From NCBI GenBank assembly GCA_024213275.1, contig JANAVG010000021.1, positions 1 to 60,995 of the forward strand: a DNA stretch of 60,995 nt. Direction: 5' to 3'. Shown piece by piece: positions 25,410-34,156 of the stretch (position 1 is the stretch's first letter; each line of letters starts with the position of its first letter). Origin of the DNA: Rossellomorea sp. BNER (GTDB lineage: Bacteria > Bacillota > Bacilli > Bacillales > Bacillaceae_B). The notes under the pieces were generated by a model. It ran no database searches, was not told where the DNA came from, and was given only the letters and a program-made list of their open reading frames with translations. The position numbers and the translations under genes were made by a program.

Positions 25410-28400
25410 TTGCTAGATGTCAATAACTTTGAATACATGAAGATTGGTCTTGCTTCACCTGATAAGATTCGTTCATGGTCTTACGGTGAAGTGAAAAAGC
25501 CGGAAACAATTAACTATCGTACGTTAAAGCCAGAGAAAGACGGCTTGTTTTGTGAACGCATTTTCGGTCCAACTAAAGATTGGGAATGTCATTGTGGAAA
25601 GTATAAACGGGTTCGTTACAAAGGAGTAGTTTGCGACCGTTGTGGAGTTGAGGTTACAAAAGCCAAAGTCCGCCGTGAGCGCATGGGACATATTGAATTG
25701 GCTGCTCCAGTCTCGCATATCTGGTACTTCAAAGGAATTCCAAGCCGTATGGGACTTGTCTTAGACATGTCCCCGCGGGCTTTAGAAGAAGTAATATACT
25801 TCGCTTCTTATGTTGTAACAGAGCCGGGAGATACGGCGTTAGAAAGAAAGCAATTGCTTTCTGAAAAAGAGTATCGCGCATATCGTGAAAAGTATGGTGT
25901 GAAGTTCCAAGCGGCAATGGGAGCTGAAGCGATAAAAAAACTTCTACAAGATATCGACTTGGATAAAGAGGCTGATTTCTTAAAAGAAGAACTTAAAACA
26001 GCACAAGGTCAACGTCGTACTAGAGCAATTAAACGCTTGGAAGTAGTAGAGTCATTCAGAAATTCTGGGAACGACCCAGACTGGATGATCCTTGAAGTAC
26101 TTCCGGTTATTCCACCTGAATTGCGCCCGATGGTTCAGTTAGATGGAGGACGCTTTGCGACGTCTGACTTAAATGATTTATATCGACGAGTTATTAACCG
26201 TAATAATCGATTAAAACGATTATTGGATCTAGGAGCGCCAAGCATTATCGTTCAAAACGAAAAGCGTATGCTTCAAGAAGCTGTTGATGCCCTAATTGAC
26301 AATGGTCGACGTGGTCGTCCAGTAACAGGTCCTGGTAATCGACCGCTAAAATCCCTTTCACATATGTTAAAAGGGAAACAAGGTCGTTTCCGTCAGAATC
26401 TATTAGGGAAACGTGTTGATTACTCTGGTCGTTCCGTAATCGTAGTAGGTCCTAACCTAAAAATGTACCAATGCGGTTTACCTAAGGAAATGGCGTTAGA
26501 ATTATTTAAGCCTTTTGTAATGAAAGAGCTTGTTGAAAAAGGTCTTGCGCATAATATCAAGAGTGCTAAGCGCAAAATTGAACGTATCCAACCAGAAGTG
26601 TGGGATGTTCTCGAAGAGGTAATTAAAGAACATCCAGTGCTACTAAACCGTGCACCTACACTACACAGATTGGGTATTCAGGCTTTTGAGCCAACCTTAG
26701 TAGAAGGAAGAGCTATTCGTTTACATCCACTTGTATGTACAGCATACAATGCGGATTTTGATGGAGACCAAATGGCTGTTCACGTTCCACTATCGTCTGA
26801 AGCACAAGCAGAAGCACGTATGCTAATGCTTGCGGCACAAAACATTCTTAACCCTAAAGATGGGAAACCGGTTGTTACACCTTCACAGGATATGGTATTA
26901 GGTAACTATTACTTAACGATGGAACGTGAAAGTGCAGTTGGTGAAGGGAAAACATTTAAAGATGCAAATGAAGTTTTAATAGCTTATCAAAATGGTTATG
27001 TACATCTTCATTCACGTATTGCTGTATATGCGGGTTCTTTAAATAAAATTAACTTCACAGAAAAGCAAAACAAACAACTGATTTTAACAACAGTGGGTAA
27101 AGTTATTTTCAATGAGATTTTACCTAAATCATTCCCGTTCATGAATGAACCAACAAAAGAAAACCTTGAGGTGGCGACACCTGAAAAGTATTTTGTTGAC
27201 CCAACTGCTAATATTGAAGAGGAATTCCAAAAACGAGAGCTTATTAATCCGTTTAAAAAAGGATTCTTAGGAAATATCATTGCAGAGGTATTCAAAAACT
27301 TCCAGATCACTGAAACATCTCGTATGTTAGATAAGATGAAGGATCTAGGATTTAAATATTCATCAAAAGCTGGTATTACAGTTGGTATTGCCGATATTGT
27401 AGTATTAGCAGAAAAAGAACAAATCCTTACAGAAGCACAGTCAAAAGTGGATAATGTTCTAAAGCAATTTAAACGTGGTCTCATTACAGAAGATGAGAGA
27501 TACGATCGTGTCATCTCAATCTGGAGTGCTGCTAAAGATACAATTCAAGGTAAGTTAATGGCGACGTTAGATAGAAGTAACCCGATCTTTATGATGAGTG
27601 ACTCTGGAGCTCGTGGTAATGCATCTAACTTCACGCAGCTAGCTGGTATGCGTGGTCTAATGGCCAACCCGGCTGGTCGAATCATTGAATTACCAATTAA
27701 ATCAAGTTTCCGTGAAGGTCTAACGGTTCTTGAGTACTTTATTTCTACACATGGTGCACGTAAAGGTCTTGCCGATACGGCCCTGAAAACAGCTGACTCA
27801 GGATATCTGACACGTCGTCTAGTAGATGTTGCTCAAGATGTTATTGTCCGTGAAGAAGACTGTGGAACTGACAGAGGATTACTAGTTGGATCCATTAAAG
27901 ATGGAACAGAAATCATTGAACCGTTAGTCGAACGACTTGTTGGACGATATTCTCGCCGTACACTGAAACACCCAGAAACAGGGGAAGTTATTGTTACTGA
28001 GAACCAACTAATCAACGAAGAACTTTCCGAAACAATTATTGAAGCAGGAATCGAAGAGGTTTATATTCGTTCAGCATTTACATGTAATACTCGCCATGGC
28101 GTGTGTGAAAAATGTTACGGTACAAACCTTGCGACTGGTCAAAAAGTTGAGGTTGGCGAAGCGGTTGGTATTATCGCTGCACAATCAATTGGTGAACCTG
28201 GTACACAGTTAACAATGCGTACCTTCCATACTGGAGGGGTTGCAGGAGACGATATCACTCAAGGTCTACCTCGTATTCAGGAGATCTTTGAAGCTCGTAA
28301 CCCTAAAGGTCAAGCTGTTATCTCTGAAATTGATGGTGTCATTACTTCTATTGGTGAAGGAAAAGACCGTCAATATGAGATTACTGTTCAAGGTGATGTT

Positions 28401-29006
28401 GAAACAAGATCATATACGGCACCATACACAGCTCGTCTGAAGTATGCAGTAAATGATAAGGTCGGTAGAGGTCAAGAAATCACAGAAGGTTCTATCGATC
28501 CAAAAGAACTTCTAAAAGTTCGTGATGTATCTGCTGTTCAAGAATACCTACTGCGCGAAGTACAAAAAGTATATCGTATGCAAGGGGTTGAAATTGGAGA
28601 TAAGCACGTAGAAGTAATGGTACGACAAATGCTGCGTAAAGTTAGAGTAATTGATGCAGGAGAAACAGAAGTGCTACCTGGTACACTTCTTGATATACAC
28701 CAATTCACTGACTCTAATGAAAAAGCATTATTGGATGGTAAAATTCCTGCAACAGGTCGACCAGTATTGCTTGGAATCACGAAAGCGTCTCTTGAAACAG
28801 ACTCATTCTTATCTGCCGCATCATTCCAAGAAACAACTCGTGTGTTAACGGATGCAGCGATTAAAGGTAAGCGCGATGAGTTACTAGGGTTAAAAGAAAA
28901 TGTTATCATTGGTAAGCTAGTTCCAGCTGGAACGGGTATGCAACGCTACCGTAAAGCTGAACCAGTGTTAGCAGAAATTCAAGAAGAAACTGTAACAGTT
29001 GAATAG
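25410..29006 (+). CDS. rpoC: RNA polymerase beta' subunit
   Basis: Beta' carries the catalytic magnesium site and the DNA clamp. The 1198 residues start MLDVNNFEYMKIGLASPDK from a TTG behind gggaggtag. An N-terminal zinc finger (cysteines near 60-78) is followed by the catalytic NADFDGDQM near residue 450, the trigger-loop region MRTFHTGGVAGDDITQ near 925, and a second zinc site with CNTRHGVCEKCYG near 890. It is cotranscribed with rpoB. A hairpin without a T-run follows the stop. Confidence 0.98.
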   Translation: MLDVNNFEYMKIGLASPDKIRSWSYGEVKKPETINYRTLKPEKDGLFCERIFGPTKDWECHCGKYKRVRYKGVVCDRCGVEVTKAKVRRERMGHIELAAPVSHIWYFKGIPSRMGLVLDMSPRALEEVIYFASYVVTEPGDTALERKQLLSEKEYRAYREKYGVKFQAAMGAEAIKKLLQDIDLDKEADFLKEELKTAQGQRRTRAIKRLEVVESFRNSGNDPDWMILEVLPVIPPELRPMVQLDGGRFATSDLNDLYRRVINRNNRLKRLLDLGAPSIIVQNEKRMLQEAVDALIDNGRRGRPVTGPGNRPLKSLSHMLKGKQGRFRQNLLGKRVDYSGRSVIVVGPNLKMYQCGLPKEMALELFKPFVMKELVEKGLAHNIKSAKRKIERIQPEVWDVLEEVIKEHPVLLNRAPTLHRLGIQAFEPTLVEGRAIRLHPLVCTAYNADFDGDQMAVHVPLSSEAQAEARMLMLAAQNILNPKDGKPVVTPSQDMVLGNYYLTMERESAVGEGKTFKDANEVLIAYQNGYVHLHSRIAVYAGSLNKINFTEKQNKQLILTTVGKVIFNEILPKSFPFMNEPTKENLEVATPEKYFVDPTANIEEEFQKRELINPFKKGFLGNIIAEVFKNFQITETSRMLDKMKDLGFKYSSKAGITVGIADIVVLAEKEQILTEAQSKVDNVLKQFKRGLITEDERYDRVISIWSAAKDTIQGKLMATLDRSNPIFMMSDSGARGNASNFTQLAGMRGLMANPAGRIIELPIKSSFREGLTVLEYFISTHGARKGLADTALKTADSGYLTRRLVDVAQDVIVREEDCGTDRGLLVGSIKDGTEIIEPLVERLVGRYSRRTLKHPETGEVIVTENQLINEELSETIIEAGIEEVYIRSAFTCNTRHGVCEKCYGTNLATGQKVEVGEAVGIIAAQSIGEPGTQLTMRTFHTGGVAGDDITQGLPRIQEIFEARNPKGQAVISEIDGVITSIGEGKDRQYEITVQGDVETRSYTAPYTARLKYAVNDKVGRGQEITEGSIDPKELLKVRDVSAVQEYLLREVQKVYRMQGVEIGDKHVEVMVRQMLRKVRVIDAGETEVLPGTLLDIHQFTDSNEKALLDGKIPATGRPVLLGITKASLETDSFLSAASFQETTRVLTDAAIKGKRDELLGLKENVIIGKLVPAGTGMQRYRKAEPVLAEIQEETVTVE

Positions 29007-29025
29007 TGAAAGATAAAAGGTTCGG

Positions 29026-29058
29026 CCCTTGTTTAAGGTAATAACCCCTAAACAAGGG
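29026..29058 (+). repeat. Inverted repeat after rpoC
   Basis: CCCTTGTTTA / TAAACAAGGG, a perfect 10-bp repeat around a 13-base centre with further GG/CC pairing. No T-run follows, so it is not a standard intrinsic terminator; a processing or mRNA-stability hairpin is possible. Confidence 0.65.
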
Positions 29059-29124
29059 TCGTATCCTTGTACTTCTTAAAAATTATCAATTATTAGGACT
29101 TAATTATTTTCTTCATATTCATTG

Positions 29125-29153
29125 TTGACATTAATTTGTGAAGATGATAATAT
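29125..29153 (+). promoter_or_regulatory. Sigma-A promoter of the str operon
   Basis: TTGACA (29125-29130), 17 bases, TAATAT (29148-29153), just upstream of rplGB, rpsL, rpsG, fusA and tuf. Confidence 0.75.
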
Positions 29154-29203
29154 ATTCAAGGTTGCTCCTATTCATTCCAACCTGTTGCTTTGGAGGATAT
29201 CAA

Positions 29204-29452
29204 ATGTCTTATGAAAAAGTATCGCAGGCCGATAAGGTGATTGTAGGAACTAAGCAGGCAGTTAAAGCTCTCAAAAGTGGTCATGTATTAGAAGTAGTAG
29301 TTGCTGAGGATGCAGATCCTAAAGTAATAACAAAAATAATACAAACAGCCACAGAACTAAAAGTACCGGTATCAAGAGTAGATTCGATGCGAAAGCTCGG
29401 CAGATCTTGTGGTATTGAGGTTGGAGCCGCAGCTGTAGCTATTATCCATTAA
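29204..29452 (+). CDS. rplGB: L7Ae-family kink-turn RNA-binding protein YbxF
   Basis: This 82-residue protein belongs to the L7Ae/L30e family; B. subtilis YbxF binds kink-turn RNA. Family features visible are KVIVGTKQAVKALKSG at the N-terminus, VVVAEDADPKVITKI, and VPVSRVDSMRKLGRSCGIEVGAAAVAII at the end. Its target in this cell is unknown; T-box or riboswitch kink-turns are candidates. ATG 29204 follows tggaggat. It is the first gene of the str operon here, as in B. subtilis. Confidence 0.93.
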   Translation: MSYEKVSQADKVIVGTKQAVKALKSGHVLEVVVAEDADPKVITKIIQTATELKVPVSRVDSMRKLGRSCGIEVGAAAVAIIH

Positions 29453-29557
29453 AATGGTTTTTGTAGGTGTGAGGTTATCTACAAAAACTTTGTTTTTACC
29501 CAAAAATGAACCACCTGGATGTGTGGGCTTAAAGATAAATGAAGGGAGGATATTTCC

Positions 29558-29980
29558 ATGCCAACTATTAACCAATTAGTGCGTAAGCCTCGTCAATCTA
29601 AATCAGCAAAGTCAAATTCACCAGCGCTTAATAAAGGCTATAACAGCTTTAAGAAAGCACAAACTAATGTGTCTTCTCCACAAAAGCGTGGTGTTTGTAC
29701 TCGTGTTGGTACGATGACGCCGAAAAAACCGAACTCAGCATTACGTAAATATGCACGTGTTCGTTTAACTAACGGTATTGAGGTAACAGCATATATTCCT
29801 GGGATCGGTCACAACTTACAAGAACACAGCGTAGTATTAATTCGTGGTGGACGTGTAAAAGATTTACCGGGGGTACGTTATCACATCGTTCGTGGTGCAT
29901 TAGACACTGCTGGTGTTGAAGGACGTATGCAAGGCCGTTCTAAATACGGAACTAAACGACCAAAAGCTGCAAAAAAATAA
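29558..29980 (+). CDS. rpsL: Ribosomal protein uS12
   Basis: uS12 lies at the decoding centre and controls accuracy. The 140 residues start MPTINQLVRKPRQSKSAKS and carry TPKKPNSALRK with lysines at 56 and 57. The lysine equivalent to B. subtilis K56, a common site of streptomycin-resistance changes, is intact. It is followed by rpsG after 46 bases. A gaagggagg ribosome site precedes the ATG. Confidence 0.98.
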   Translation: MPTINQLVRKPRQSKSAKSNSPALNKGYNSFKKAQTNVSSPQKRGVCTRVGTMTPKKPNSALRKYARVRLTNGIEVTAYIPGIGHNLQEHSVVLIRGGRVKDLPGVRYHIVRGALDTAGVEGRMQGRSKYGTKRPKAAKK

Positions 29981-30026
29981 TCTAACAGATTAATTGCATA
30001 TAGCTGAACTGAAAGGAGGAAAACAC

Positions 30027-30497
30027 ATGCCACGTAAAGGACCTGTAGCAAAAAGAGACGTACTACCAGATCCAATGTATAATTCAAAGCTCGTTACTCG
30101 TTTAATCAACAAAATTATGGTTGACGGTAAGAGAGGTAAAGCACAAAAGAAACTTTACGCTGCGTTTGATATTATTAGCGAACGTTCAGGTAAAGACGCG
30201 ATGGAAATTTTCGATCAAGCGCTTAAAAACATCATGCCAGTATTGGAAGTTAAAGCACGTCGTGTAGGTGGTTCAAACTATCAAGTACCGGTTGAGGTTC
30301 GCCCTGAGCGTCGTACAACTCTTGGTCTTCGTTGGTTAGTAAACTATTCTCGTCTTCGCGGTGAGAAAACGATGGAAGAGCGTTTAGCTAACGAAATCCT
30401 TGATGCTGCCAACAACACTGGAGCTTCTGTTAAAAAACGTGAAGATACACACAAAATGGCTGAAGCAAACAAAGCATTTGCTCACTATCGTTGGTAA
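30027..30497 (+). CDS. rpsG: Ribosomal protein uS7
   Basis: uS7 nucleates assembly of the 30S head and contacts E-site tRNA. The 156 residues begin MPRKGPVAKRDVLPDPMYNS and contain GGSNYQVPVEVRPERR near 82 and the C-terminal KMAEANKAFAHYRW. ATG 30027 follows aaaggagg and matches the family length, so a start at 29994 is rejected. In some bacteria S7 autoregulates the str operon; no such site is evident here. Confidence 0.97.
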   Translation: MPRKGPVAKRDVLPDPMYNSKLVTRLINKIMVDGKRGKAQKKLYAAFDIISERSGKDAMEIFDQALKNIMPVLEVKARRVGGSNYQVPVEVRPERRTTLGLRWLVNYSRLRGEKTMEERLANEILDAANNTGASVKKREDTHKMAEANKAFAHYRW

Positions 30498-30551
30498 TCT
30501 TTACTCAACTACTATACAAACAATACTCATATAAGGAAGGAGAAAGACCAC

Positions 30552-32630
30552 ATGCCTAGAGAGTTCTCCTTAGAAAAGACTCGTAATATCGGGATTATGG
30601 CTCATATCGATGCGGGTAAAACAACTGCAACTGAGCGTATCCTTTTCTATACTGGACGTATTCACAAAATCGGTGAAACTCACGAAGGTGCTTCCCAAAT
30701 GGACTGGATGGAGCAAGAGCAAGAACGTGGTATCACTATCACTTCTGCAGCGACAACAGCTCAATGGAAAGGTCATCGTATCAACATCATCGATACTCCG
30801 GGACACGTAGACTTCACTGTTGAAGTTGAACGTTCTCTTCGTGTACTTGATGGTGCTGTAGCTGTGCTAGATGCACAATCTGGTGTTGAGCCTCAAACAG
30901 AGACTGTTTGGCGCCAAGCTACAACATACGGGGTTCCTCGTATTGTGTTCGTAAACAAAATGGACAAAATCGGGGCTGACTTCCTTTATTCTGTAGGAAC
31001 AATCCATGACCGTCTTCAAGCAAATGCACATCCAATCCAGTTACCAATCGGTGCTGAGGATGAGTTTGAAGGAATTATTGACCTTGTAGAAATGAAGGCT
31101 TATTTCTATGAAGATGATCTTGGAACACGCGCAGATGCACGTGATATTCCTGAAGAATACAAAGATCAAGCTGAAGAATACCGCGGGAAATTAATTGAAG
31201 CGGTTGCTGACTTTGATGAAGACATAATGATGAGATACTTAGAAGGTGAAGAACTTTCAAACGATGAGCTAAAAGCAGCGATTCGTAAAGCTACACTGAC
31301 TGTAGATTTCTACCCAGTTGTATGTGGTTCTGCTTTCAAAAACAAAGGTGTACAACTATTAATTGACGGTGTTATTGATTACCTTCCTGCACCAACTGAT
31401 GTTGCAGATATTAAAGGTTTCATTCCTGACACTGAAGATGAAGTAACTCGTCCTTCAACAGACGATGCTCCTTTCTCAGCATTAGCGTTTAAAGTTGCTA
31501 CTGACCCTTATGTTGGTAAGTTAACTTTCTTCCGTGTATATTCTGGAACATTAGATTCTGGATCATATGTAAGAAACTCTTCTAAAGGTAAACGTGAGCG
31601 TGTAGGACGTATCCTACAAATGCATGCTAACTCCCGTGAAGAGATTTCTACAGTATATGCTGGAGATATCGCTGCAGCAGTAGGTCTTAAAGATACTGGA
31701 ACTGGTGATACACTATGTGACGAAAAGAATCATGTTATTCTTGAATCAATGGTATTCCCTGAACCGGTTATCTCATTATCTGTTGAGCCGAAATCTAAGG
31801 CTGACCAAGATAAAATGACTACAGCTCTTCAAAAGTTACAAGAAGAAGATCCAACATTCCGTGCGCATACAGATCAGGAAACTGGTCAGGTTATCATCGC
31901 TGGTATGGGTGAGCTTCACCTAGATATCATCGTTGATCGTATGAGACGTGAATTCAAAGTCGAAGCTAATGTTGGAGCTCCGCAAGTATCTTACCGTGAA
32001 ACTTTCCGCTCTGAAGCTAAAGTTGAAGGTAAGTTTGCTCGTCAATCTGGTGGTCGTGGTCAATTTGGTCACGTTTGGATCGAATTCTCCCCTAACGAAG
32101 AGGGTAAAGGATTTGAATTCGAAAACGGTATTGTTGGTGGTGTTGTTCCACGTGAATACATCCCTGCTGTACAATCTGGATTAGCGGATGCAATGGAAAA
32201 CGGAGTACTAGCTGGATATCCACTAGTCGATGTTAAAGCTAGACTTGTAGATGGATCATACCATGATGTCGATTCTTCTGAAATGGCATTTAAAATCGCT
32301 GCATCAATGGCTCTTAAGAACGCTGCATCTAAATGTAATCCAGCAATCTTAGAACCAATGATGAAAGTTGAAGTTGTTATTCCTGAAGAGTACCTTGGAG
32401 ATATTATGGGAGACATTACTTCTCGTCGTGGACGTGTAGAAGGTATGGAAGCTCGTGGTAACGCTCAAGTTGTTAAGGCGTTCGTACCTCTATCTGAAAT
32501 GTTTGGATATGCTACATCATTACGTTCTAACACACAAGGACGTGGAACATATTCTATGCACTTCGATCACTACGAAGAGGTTCCAAAATCAATCTCTGAG
32601 GAAATTATCAAAAAAAATAAAGGTGAGTAA
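30552..32630 (+). CDS. fusA: Elongation factor G
   Basis: EF-G is the GTPase that drives translocation and, with RRF, ribosome recycling. The 692 residues show the P-loop AHIDAGKTT near 17-25, the switch II DTPGHVDF near 82 and NKMD near 136. Domains II-V follow, including GRGQFGHVWIE near 500. Length and sequence indicate canonical EF-G1, not a paralogue. A strong aaggaggaga-type site precedes it. About 130 bases with two hairpins separate it from tuf. Confidence 0.98.
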   Translation: MPREFSLEKTRNIGIMAHIDAGKTTATERILFYTGRIHKIGETHEGASQMDWMEQEQERGITITSAATTAQWKGHRINIIDTPGHVDFTVEVERSLRVLDGAVAVLDAQSGVEPQTETVWRQATTYGVPRIVFVNKMDKIGADFLYSVGTIHDRLQANAHPIQLPIGAEDEFEGIIDLVEMKAYFYEDDLGTRADARDIPEEYKDQAEEYRGKLIEAVADFDEDIMMRYLEGEELSNDELKAAIRKATLTVDFYPVVCGSAFKNKGVQLLIDGVIDYLPAPTDVADIKGFIPDTEDEVTRPSTDDAPFSALAFKVATDPYVGKLTFFRVYSGTLDSGSYVRNSSKGKRERVGRILQMHANSREEISTVYAGDIAAAVGLKDTGTGDTLCDEKNHVILESMVFPEPVISLSVEPKSKADQDKMTTALQKLQEEDPTFRAHTDQETGQVIIAGMGELHLDIIVDRMRREFKVEANVGAPQVSYRETFRSEAKVEGKFARQSGGRGQFGHVWIEFSPNEEGKGFEFENGIVGGVVPREYIPAVQSGLADAMENGVLAGYPLVDVKARLVDGSYHDVDSSEMAFKIAASMALKNAASKCNPAILEPMMKVEVVIPEEYLGDIMGDITSRRGRVEGMEARGNAQVVKAFVPLSEMFGYATSLRSNTQGRGTYSMHFDHYEEVPKSISEEIIKKNKGE

Positions 32631-32658
32631 TTGATTTCTCATCTTTTATAAAGTATAA

Positions 32659-32680
32659 CTACTATTGTAAGCAATGGTAG
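32659..32680 (+). repeat. First hairpin between fusA and tuf
   Basis: CTACTATTG (32659-32667) pairs with CAATGGTAG (32672-32680) with one T:G pair around a taag loop. It directly abuts a second hairpin. Confidence 0.65.
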
Positions 32681-32681
32681 C

Positions 32682-32710
32682 TTTGAAGATGGTAGTCTAC
32701 CATCTTCAAA
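32682..32710 (+). repeat. Second, near-perfect palindrome between fusA and tuf
   Basis: TTTGAAGATGGTAG, one central base, and CTACCATCTTCAAA form a perfect 14-bp inverted repeat about 50 bases before tuf. No T-run follows. It may be an RNA processing or stability hairpin that lets tuf mRNA accumulate separately, or a protein-binding site. Confidence 0.75.
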
Positions 32711-32759
32711 CTTCCAAATAAAATACTTATTTCTTTTAAAATTAAAGGAGGATTTCCAA

Positions 32760-33950
32760 ATGGCTAAGGAAAAATTCGATCGTTCCAAATCACATGCTAA
32801 TATCGGTACAATTGGTCACGTTGACCATGGTAAAACAACTTTAACTGCTGCTATCACAACTGTTCTTCATAAGAAATTTAACCGTGGTACTGCAATGGCA
32901 TACGACCAAATTGATGGTGCTCCAGAAGAAAGAGAGCGTGGAATCACAATCTCTACTGCGCACGTTGAATATGAAACAGAAACTCGTCACTATGCACACG
33001 TTGACTGCCCAGGACATGCTGACTATGTTAAAAACATGATCACTGGTGCTGCTCAAATGGATGGTGGGATCCTAGTAGTATCTGCTGCTGATGGTCCAAT
33101 GCCACAAACTCGTGAGCACATTCTTCTTTCTCGTCAAGTAGGTGTACCTTACCTAGTTGTCTTCATGAACAAATGTGACATGGTAGATGATGAAGAATTA
33201 CTAGAACTAGTAGAAATGGAAGTTCGTGATCTTCTTTCTGAATACGATTTCCCAGGAGACGATGTTCCTGTAATCAAAGGTTCTGCTCTTAAAGCTCTTG
33301 AAGGTGACGCAGCTTGGGAAGAAAAAATCTACGAACTTATGGATGCTGTAGATGAGTATATCCCAACTCCAGAACGTGACACTGAAAAACCATTCATGAT
33401 GCCAGTTGAGGATGTATTCTCAATCACTGGACGTGGAACTGTTGCTACAGGTCGTGTTGAGCGTGGCCAAGTTAAAGTTGGTGACACAATCGAAATTATC
33501 GGTCTTACAGAAGAGCCAAACTCTACTACTGTAACAGGAGTAGAAATGTTCCGTAAGCTTCTTGACTATGCTGAAGCTGGAGATAACATTGGAGCACTTC
33601 TTCGTGGGGTAGCTCGTGAAGATATCCAACGTGGTCAAGTACTTGCTAAACCAGGTACAATCACTCCACACACAAAGTTCAAAGCTGAAGTTTACGTTCT
33701 TTCTAAAGAAGAGGGTGGACGTCATACTCCATTCTTCACTAACTACCGTCCTCAGTTCTACTTCCGTACAACTGACGTAACTGGTATCTGTAATCTTCCA
33801 GAAGGCGTAGAAATGGTTATGCCTGGAGATAACGTAGAAATGACAGTTGAACTAATTTCTCCAATCGCGATCGAAGAAGGTACTAAATTCTCTATCCGTG
33901 AGGGTGGACGTACTGTAGGCGCTGGAGTAGTTGCTACAATCACTGAATAA
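32760..33950 (+). CDS. tuf: Elongation factor Tu
   Basis: EF-Tu delivers aminoacyl-tRNA to the ribosome. The 396 residues carry the P-loop GHVDHGKTT (19-27), DCPGHADY near 82, NKCD near 137, and the two C-terminal beta-barrel domains ending GRTVGAGVVATITE. Codon use is strongly biased, as in highly expressed genes. It is the last gene of the str operon and ends at a strong terminator. Only one tuf copy is visible here. Confidence 0.98.
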   Translation: MAKEKFDRSKSHANIGTIGHVDHGKTTLTAAITTVLHKKFNRGTAMAYDQIDGAPEERERGITISTAHVEYETETRHYAHVDCPGHADYVKNMITGAAQMDGGILVVSAADGPMPQTREHILLSRQVGVPYLVVFMNKCDMVDDEELLELVEMEVRDLLSEYDFPGDDVPVIKGSALKALEGDAAWEEKIYELMDAVDEYIPTPERDTEKPFMMPVEDVFSITGRGTVATGRVERGQVKVGDTIEIIGLTEEPNSTTVTGVEMFRKLLDYAEAGDNIGALLRGVAREDIQRGQVLAKPGTITPHTKFKAEVYVLSKEEGGRHTPFFTNYRPQFYFRTTDVTGICNLPEGVEMVMPGDNVEMTVELISPIAIEEGTKFSIREGGRTVGAGVVATITE

Positions 33951-33965
33951 TTACTTTTAAACACG

Positions 33966-33998
33966 AAAGTGGATGGGGACGCCCATCCACTTTTTTTT
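33966..33998 (+). terminator. Intrinsic terminator of the str operon
   Basis: AAGTGGATGGG / CCCATCCACTT with a short gacg-type loop and eight T. Confidence 0.95.
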
Positions 33999-34156
33999 GT
34001 TGTAATTTATAAAGGATCTTTTCAACGGGATAGTTTTTATAAATAGAAGGTTTGTATAATCGCTTATAGCTTCGGTTTGGGCCACTGTCTTACAGGACAC
34101 CTTGCTATTATCTTAATGGTAATAATGCTTGTGAAATCAGTCATTTAATAATAAAC
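33999..34156. other. Gap between the tuf terminator and the 52-bp repeats
   Basis: No gene is seen. A TATAAT at 34055-34060 lacks a good -35. A hairpin GCTATTATC / GGTAATAATGC (about 34104-34128) lies just before the repeat array; it has no T-run. Confidence 0.4.

Noticed and set aside
28240..28440. Overlapping frames inside rpoC and other large genes, both strands
   Set aside because: Shadows of highly biased coding sequence; none has an independent ribosome site or recognisable product.
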